The translations under genes and the position numbers were made by a program. A DNA stretch of 7,476 nucleotides from Ruminococcaceae bacterium UBA4306 (GTDB taxonomy: Bacteria; Bacillota; Clostridia; Oscillospirales; Acutalibacteraceae), in the NCBI GenBank assembly GCA_002394725.1, contig DGUQ01000074.1, positions 1-7,476 on the forward strand, in the 5' to 3' direction. The notes below the pieces were generated by a model. That model was not told the origin of the DNA and did no database searches. It saw only the letters and a list, made by a program, of their open reading frames with translations. Positions 4,371-7,476 of the stretch are shown in pieces (positions within the stretch are counted from its first letter, which is position 1; every line of letters starts with the position of its first letter).

Positions 4371-7166
4371 TTATTTCCATACAGCCTTGCCGTTCTCGAT
4401 CGTCAGCTCACTGGAGAAGCTCTTGCTCAGCTGCCAGAAATGATAGGTCATCATGTAGGCGGCATAATCGGCTTTGTTGTATTTGGGGATATTCGCGTCG
4501 GGATCGCAGATCAGCCATCTGCCGTCAACATAGACCTCTGTCCAGCCGTGGGGCAGACCGCCGGTGGTGCCTACGGCAACGCGCGCACGGTAGCCTGCGA
4601 TACGGGCGAGGCAGCAGAATGCCGCCGCGTAACGATAGCAGTTCGCGTTGCGGTTCTTGAAGCAGGTGGTCGCCATTCTCGGCATATCCAAGGCTGAAAC
4701 AGGCGGATCGTAGTAACGTTGGTACGGGAAGTGATCCGCCAGATACATAAAGCCGGATTTCATCTTTGCTTTCAGGGTGTCGCCCTTGCAGTATTTGTAC
4801 ATGAACTCCGCGGCAAGGCGGATCTCCTCGGTCTCACAGCAAACGCCGTTCTTGTCGGCGTAGTAATAATCGGAGCCGCTCTTGACGAGGGTATCCTTGC
4901 TCAGGGAGCCGTTTGCGTTGTAATAGTACAGCTTGCCGTTAATGCGCTGCAGACCGGAACGCAGGTGACCGTTGTCAAAGTAGTAGGTCTTGCCGTTGTA
5001 CTCGGTCTTGCCGTCGACAGCCTTGCCGTTCTTATAATACTTGACGTCGTCGAGGTAATCGCTGATCAGCTCTCCCTCGCCGTCCAGATAGCGGAGCGTA
5101 TAGGCATAGATCGTGTTCTTCTCGACCTTGTCCTGATAGGACGCGTCGGTGACGGAATCAAAGAGCCTGCTCCAGGAGCCGCCGAGCGTCTTGCGATAAA
5201 GGCGGTAAGCCGCCACGCCGTCTCGGGCTTTCCATTCTATCAGATGATCCCCGTCCTTTGCGGTCACCTTGCTGATCACGGGCGGAGCGTAGTAGGTGGT
5301 CGCAAAGCCCTCTCCGACAAAATCGGATACGAAATCCTCTTTTTCATTCAGACAGCGGATCGTATAGACGCGCGTCTCACCGTCCTTGACGGAGGTATCG
5401 GTATATTCGGTCAGATATTTGGAGGCAAGGCGCGTCCAGCCGTCGCCGTTCTTGTTCTTGTAATAAATACGGTAGAAGTCCGCGCCCTTTGACGCTTTCC
5501 ACTTGATCTTGACGCCGTTCTCCGTATTCTCAAAGGAGGTGATACGCGGCGCCGCGACATAGCGGATCTTCTTGCCGGCGTGATAATCGCTGGTAAAGCC
5601 CTTGCTGTCGGCAGTGATACAGCGGACGGTGTAGGTGTAGGTGTTGCCCGAGCGAACGTCGGTATCGAGATAGGAGGTCTCGTCGGTCTCCGCCATTCTT
5701 GTCCAGCCGTGGCTGCCGTAATAATAGACGCGATAGCGCACAGCGCCCTTGCAGGCGTTCCACTTGATCATCACGCCGTTTTCGTCGTTGCTCAGCGTCA
5801 CGGTCGGCGCTTCGATGTAGGTGGTCGCAAAGCCCTCTCCGACAAAATCGGATACAAAATCCTCTTTTTCATTCAGACAGCGGATCGTATAGACGCGCGT
5901 CTCGCCCGACTTGACGGAGGTATCGGTATATTCGGTCAGATATTTGGAGGCAAGGCGCGTCCAGCCGTCGCCGTTCTTGTAATAAATACGGTAGAAGTCC
6001 GCGCCCTTTGACGCCTTCCACTTGATTTTGACGCCGTTCTCCGTATTCTCAAAGGAGGTGATACGCGGCGCCGCGACATAGCGGATCTTCTTGCCGGCGC
6101 GATAGTCGCCGGTAAAGCCCTTGCCGTCGGCAGTGATACAGCGGACGGTATAAGTGTAGGAGCTGCCCGAGCGAACGTCGGTATCGAGATAGGAGGTCTC
6201 TGCGGTCTCCGCCATTCTTGTCCAGCCGTGGCTGCCGTAGTAATAGACGCGATAGCGTACAGCGCCCTTGCAGGCGTTCCACTTGATCATCACGCCGTTT
6301 TCGTCGTTGCTCAGCGTTACGGTCGGCGCCTCGATGAACAGGTTGCTCCAACCCCTGCGGCTGTACTCGGAGACAAAGGTATCCTTGCCATTGAGCGCGC
6401 GGACGGTATAAAGCCGCTCCTCGCCGCCTTTGACGGAGGTATCGGTATATTCGCGGCTTTTGGTCGTAGTCATGCGTACCCAGTTGCCGTTTGCGTTCTT
6501 GTAGTAAACACGATAGGATTCAGCGCCGGGGAAGGAACTCCACTTGATCTTAGCGCCATTCTCGGTGTTTTCAATGGAGGTGATAAGAGGATAGGAAGCC
6601 GCGTTGACATTGACAAAGGTGAGGTCGTTTTCTTTGGCGTACGCTTCGGCGGCGCTCCTCTCACTGCCCTTGAGGATAAAACCGCTCGTTTGAAAGAAGA
6701 TAGAATCAAATTCGTCTCCATCCACGCTATAACCCAAGGCAAGTTCTCCGATGGCAGTCACGGAATCCGGAACGGTAACGGATGAGATTTTCTTACAGTC
6801 CACCGCGTAAGGAGCGATCGCGGTAACGGGATATCCCTCGATCTCTGTGGGGATGACAAGGTCGCCGACAAGCGCGGTGGCTCCGGTGATCGTGACAGTA
6901 CCTGCCGCAAGGTCGATCTCATAGGACCAATACCCCGTGCGAGCGTCGTTGTAGATAACACCTGTCCGCGTCGATCCGGCAGTGGTTTCCGCCTCGGTCA
7001 CAGCAGGCACGGTCGGCGTTACGTTATCCTTGCCCGTGGGGACGCCCCCCGTGACCGATACGCCGTCGGCAGCGGCTTCCGTCTCGGCAGCAGACGCAGG
7101 GATCACCGTAAACACAGCGGCGACCATGATTAACGCCAGCAAAAGAGATACGCTTTTTTTGAACAT
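4371..7166 (-). CDS. Secreted surface protein: LRR-like segment, six Fn3-like repeats, wall-binding repeats, transglutaminase-like domain
   Basis: This encodes 931 residues. A signal peptide (K-K, then a hydrophobic core, likely cleavage after A-S-A at 26) shows export. Next come an acidic, Thr/Ala-rich linker (about 27-70), a BspA-type leucine-rich segment (about 73-188, with L-V-I-P-T-E-I-E-G-Y-P-V-T-A-I) and six Fn3-like beta domains of about 80-90 residues (194-705). Three short Tyr/Gly-rich repeats of the choline/glucan-binding type follow (about 706-777, G-K-T-Y-Y-F-D-N-G). The C-terminus is a transglutaminase-like core with Cys843 (N-C-Y-R-Y-A), His873 (H-G-W-T-E-V-Y-V-D-G-R-W) and Asp888 (D-P-D), an intact Cys-His-Asp triad. 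Such domains may act as proteases, amidases or cross-linkers, and the substrate is unknown. An upstream in-frame TTG (7181) is rejected because its codons are the AGGAGG site for ATG 7166. This is the first gene of the unit. Confidence 0.92.
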   Translation of the reverse strand: MFKKSVSLLLALIMVAAVFTVIPASAAETEAAADGVSVTGGVPTGKDNVTPTVPAVTEAETTAGSTRTGVIYNDARTGYWSYEIDLAAGTVTITGATALVGDLVIPTEIEGYPVTAIAPYAVDCKKISSVTVPDSVTAIGELALGYSVDGDEFDSIFFQTSGFILKGSERSAAEAYAKENDLTFVNVNAASYPLITSIENTENGAKIKWSSFPGAESYRVYYKNANGNWVRMTTTKSREYTDTSVKGGEERLYTVRALNGKDTFVSEYSRRGWSNLFIEAPTVTLSNDENGVMIKWNACKGAVRYRVYYYGSHGWTRMAETAETSYLDTDVRSGSSYTYTVRCITADGKGFTGDYRAGKKIRYVAAPRITSFENTENGVKIKWKASKGADFYRIYYKNGDGWTRLASKYLTEYTDTSVKSGETRVYTIRCLNEKEDFVSDFVGEGFATTYIEAPTVTLSNDENGVMIKWNACKGAVRYRVYYYGSHGWTRMAETDETSYLDTDVRSGNTYTYTVRCITADSKGFTSDYHAGKKIRYVAAPRITSFENTENGVKIKWKASKGADFYRIYYKNKNGDGWTRLASKYLTEYTDTSVKDGETRVYTIRCLNEKEDFVSDFVGEGFATTYYAPPVISKVTAKDGDHLIEWKARDGVAAYRLYRKTLGGSWSRLFDSVTDASYQDKVEKNTIYAYTLRYLDGEGELISDYLDDVKYYKNGKAVDGKTEYNGKTYYFDNGHLRSGLQRINGKLYYYNANGSLSKDTLVKSGSDYYYADKNGVCCETEEIRLAAEFMYKYCKGDTLKAKMKSGFMYLADHFPYQRYYDPPVSALDMPRMATTCFKNRNANCYRYAAAFCCLARIAGYRARVAVGTTGGLPHGWTEVYVDGRWLICDPDANIPKYNKADYAAYMMTYHFWQLSKSFSSELTIENGKAVWK
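4833..5051 (-). repeat. Cell-wall/glucan-binding-type repeats within the surface protein
   Basis: The coding segment for residues 706-778 holds about three units of roughly 20 residues with the pattern K-x-Y-Y-x-x-N-G, e.g. G-K-T-Y-Y-F-D-N-G and G-K-L-Y-Y-Y-N-A-N-G. This resembles choline-binding or glucan-binding repeats, which hold proteins on wall teichoic acids or glucans. They directly precede the transglutaminase-like domain and would position it at the cell surface. The ligand cannot be told from the sequence. Confidence 0.7.
5292..6335 (-). repeat. Tandem duplication of a two-Fn3 unit (519 bp and 525 bp)
   Basis: The segment 5817-6335 (residues 278-450) is repeated directly as 5292-5816 (residues 451-625). 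By hand alignment I count about 21 substitutions over 519 bp (about 96% identity) plus one 6-bp insertion, which duplicates TTGTTC-type sequence near 5450 and adds Lys-Asn. Each unit holds two distinct Fn3-like domains, so the array has an A-B-A-B pattern flanked by a more diverged first and last domain. The unit has been duplicated in frame, probably recently. Confidence 0.92.
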
Positions 7167-7172
7167 AGATAT

Positions 7173-7178
7173 CCTCCT
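7173..7178 (-). promoter_or_regulatory. Ribosome binding site of the surface-protein gene
   Basis: A perfect AGGAGG lies 6 nt before the ATG at 7166. It fixes the start, because the longer reading frame from TTG 7181 would translate through this site. Confidence 0.92.
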
Positions 7179-7219
7179 CAACCAAAAAATGGTACATATA
7201 AGTACGCAGAATCTATACT

Positions 7220-7261
7220 AATATATCATAAATTATAACAAAAGTAAACATATATTCACAA
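7220..7261 (-). promoter_or_regulatory. Candidate sigma-A type promoter(s) for the four-gene unit
   Basis: Two overlapping candidates are visible on the minus strand. One has TTGTGA (7261-7256), an 18-nt spacer and a consensus TATAAT (7237-7232) preceded by TG at the extended -10 position. The other has TTTACT (7248-7243), a 17-nt spacer and TATATT (7225-7220). Either gives a leader of roughly 45-65 nt before ATG 7166. The leader contains a near-palindrome GTACATATAAGTAC (7192-7205) that could be an operator, though this is weak. The whole 7180-7285 stretch is strongly AT-rich. Confidence 0.65.
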
Positions 7262-7285
7262 AAAAAGACATAAAGCCCGTGGACT

Positions 7286-7476
7286 TATACTAAGTAGCAA
7301 TAAAACACTTTCATATCTATTGCGTAGAATTCCGCATAACTGCGTTGTCGTCGTCGTTCGCTGTACTCGGTAGGCATATCCGGTTGGTATGCCTTGACCT
7401 CGTGCCGCGACTCCTCCTCTCCCCACAACGCGAGGCGTTGTAGGGACCCCGGAAGTGACAGGCGCCAGCAGTGACA
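7286..7476 (+). mobile_element. Second copy of the MITE-like element, longer variant, cut by the window end
   Basis: It opens with the same 20-bp terminus (7286-7305), and 7286-7349 matches the reverse complement of 171-234 with one mismatch (C for A at 7312). The copy then carries 107 nt (7350-7456) where the left copy has only 6 nt. It rejoins the family sequence at GACAGGCGCCAGC (7457-7469) and runs off the window. The extra part contains ACAACGC-GAG-GCGTTGT (7425-7441) and GGCATA/TATGCC (7373-7393) inverted repeats. No coding sequence is recognised. Confidence 0.72.

Noticed and set aside
4719..5492. 257-residue open frame on the plus strand opposite the surface-protein gene
   Set aside because: It lies wholly antisense to the Fn3 and wall-binding coding region and is rich in Val/Ile/Ala/Gly as expected for the complement. 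It has no recognisable domain, and parts of it recur only because the underlying gene is duplicated.
5292..6335. CRISPR-like or satellite array
   Set aside because: The repeats are long, in frame and encode Fn3-like domains; there are no short repeats with unique spacers.
7167..7181. TTG start at 7181 adding five residues to the surface protein
   Set aside because: The added codons are the AGGAGG ribosome binding site of ATG 7166, and the signal peptide starts naturally at that ATG.
75..7476. Composite transposon carrying the four genes
   Set aside because: Neither flanking element encodes a transposase, the left one is only 160 bp, and no target duplication outside the pair can be seen. 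Only the inverted flanking repeats are supported.

Overview
The window looks like a piece of a low-to-moderate GC Firmicutes chromosome, most likely a gut or rumen Clostridia member near Ruminococcus (Oscillospiraceae). This is inferred from a Gram-positive style lipoprotein with DUF348/G5 domains, strong AGGAGG-type ribosome binding sites, an AT-rich promoter region beside GC-balanced coding DNA, and a secreted protein combining a BspA-like leucine-rich segment, fibronectin type III-like repeats, cell-wall/glucan-binding repeats and a transglutaminase-like domain, a style common in ruminococci. The sequence alone does not fix the species.

Layout: four genes on the minus strand fill about 309-7166 and are read right to left. 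First is a 931-residue secreted surface protein (4371-7166) behind a good candidate promoter (about 7220-7261). After a 121-bp spacer full of hairpins come a membrane-bound O-acyltransferase (MBOAT, 2822-4249), a DHHW/AlgJ-AlgX-like SGNH acyltransferase (1377-2807) and a DUF348/G5 lipoprotein (309-1361). The last three are separated by only 14 and 15 bp. A rho-independent terminator (253-290) closes the unit.

The block is bracketed by two copies, in opposite orientation, of a small non-coding element. The left copy (75-234) is complete, 160 bp, with perfect 20-bp terminal inverted repeats. The right copy starts at 7286, is a longer variant and runs off the window. The 64-bp arms facing the cassette match at 63 of 64 positions. 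The left copy also carries an extra inverted terminus (palindrome at 218-244). No transposase is visible. At the extreme left, a second terminator-like hairpin (27-53) sits directly upstream of a Shine-Dalgarno sequence that may belong to another minus-strand gene off the edge.

How the genes may work together: the MBOAT plus DHHW pair has the shape of an extracytoplasmic O-acetylation machine like AlgI with AlgJ/AlgX, in which the membrane protein moves acyl groups outward and the SGNH protein transfers them to a polymer. The surface protein and the G5 lipoprotein have predicted wall- or polysaccharide-binding parts, so the unit is plausibly a cell-surface modification locus. The acceptor polymer is unknown, and the functional link is inferred from gene order.
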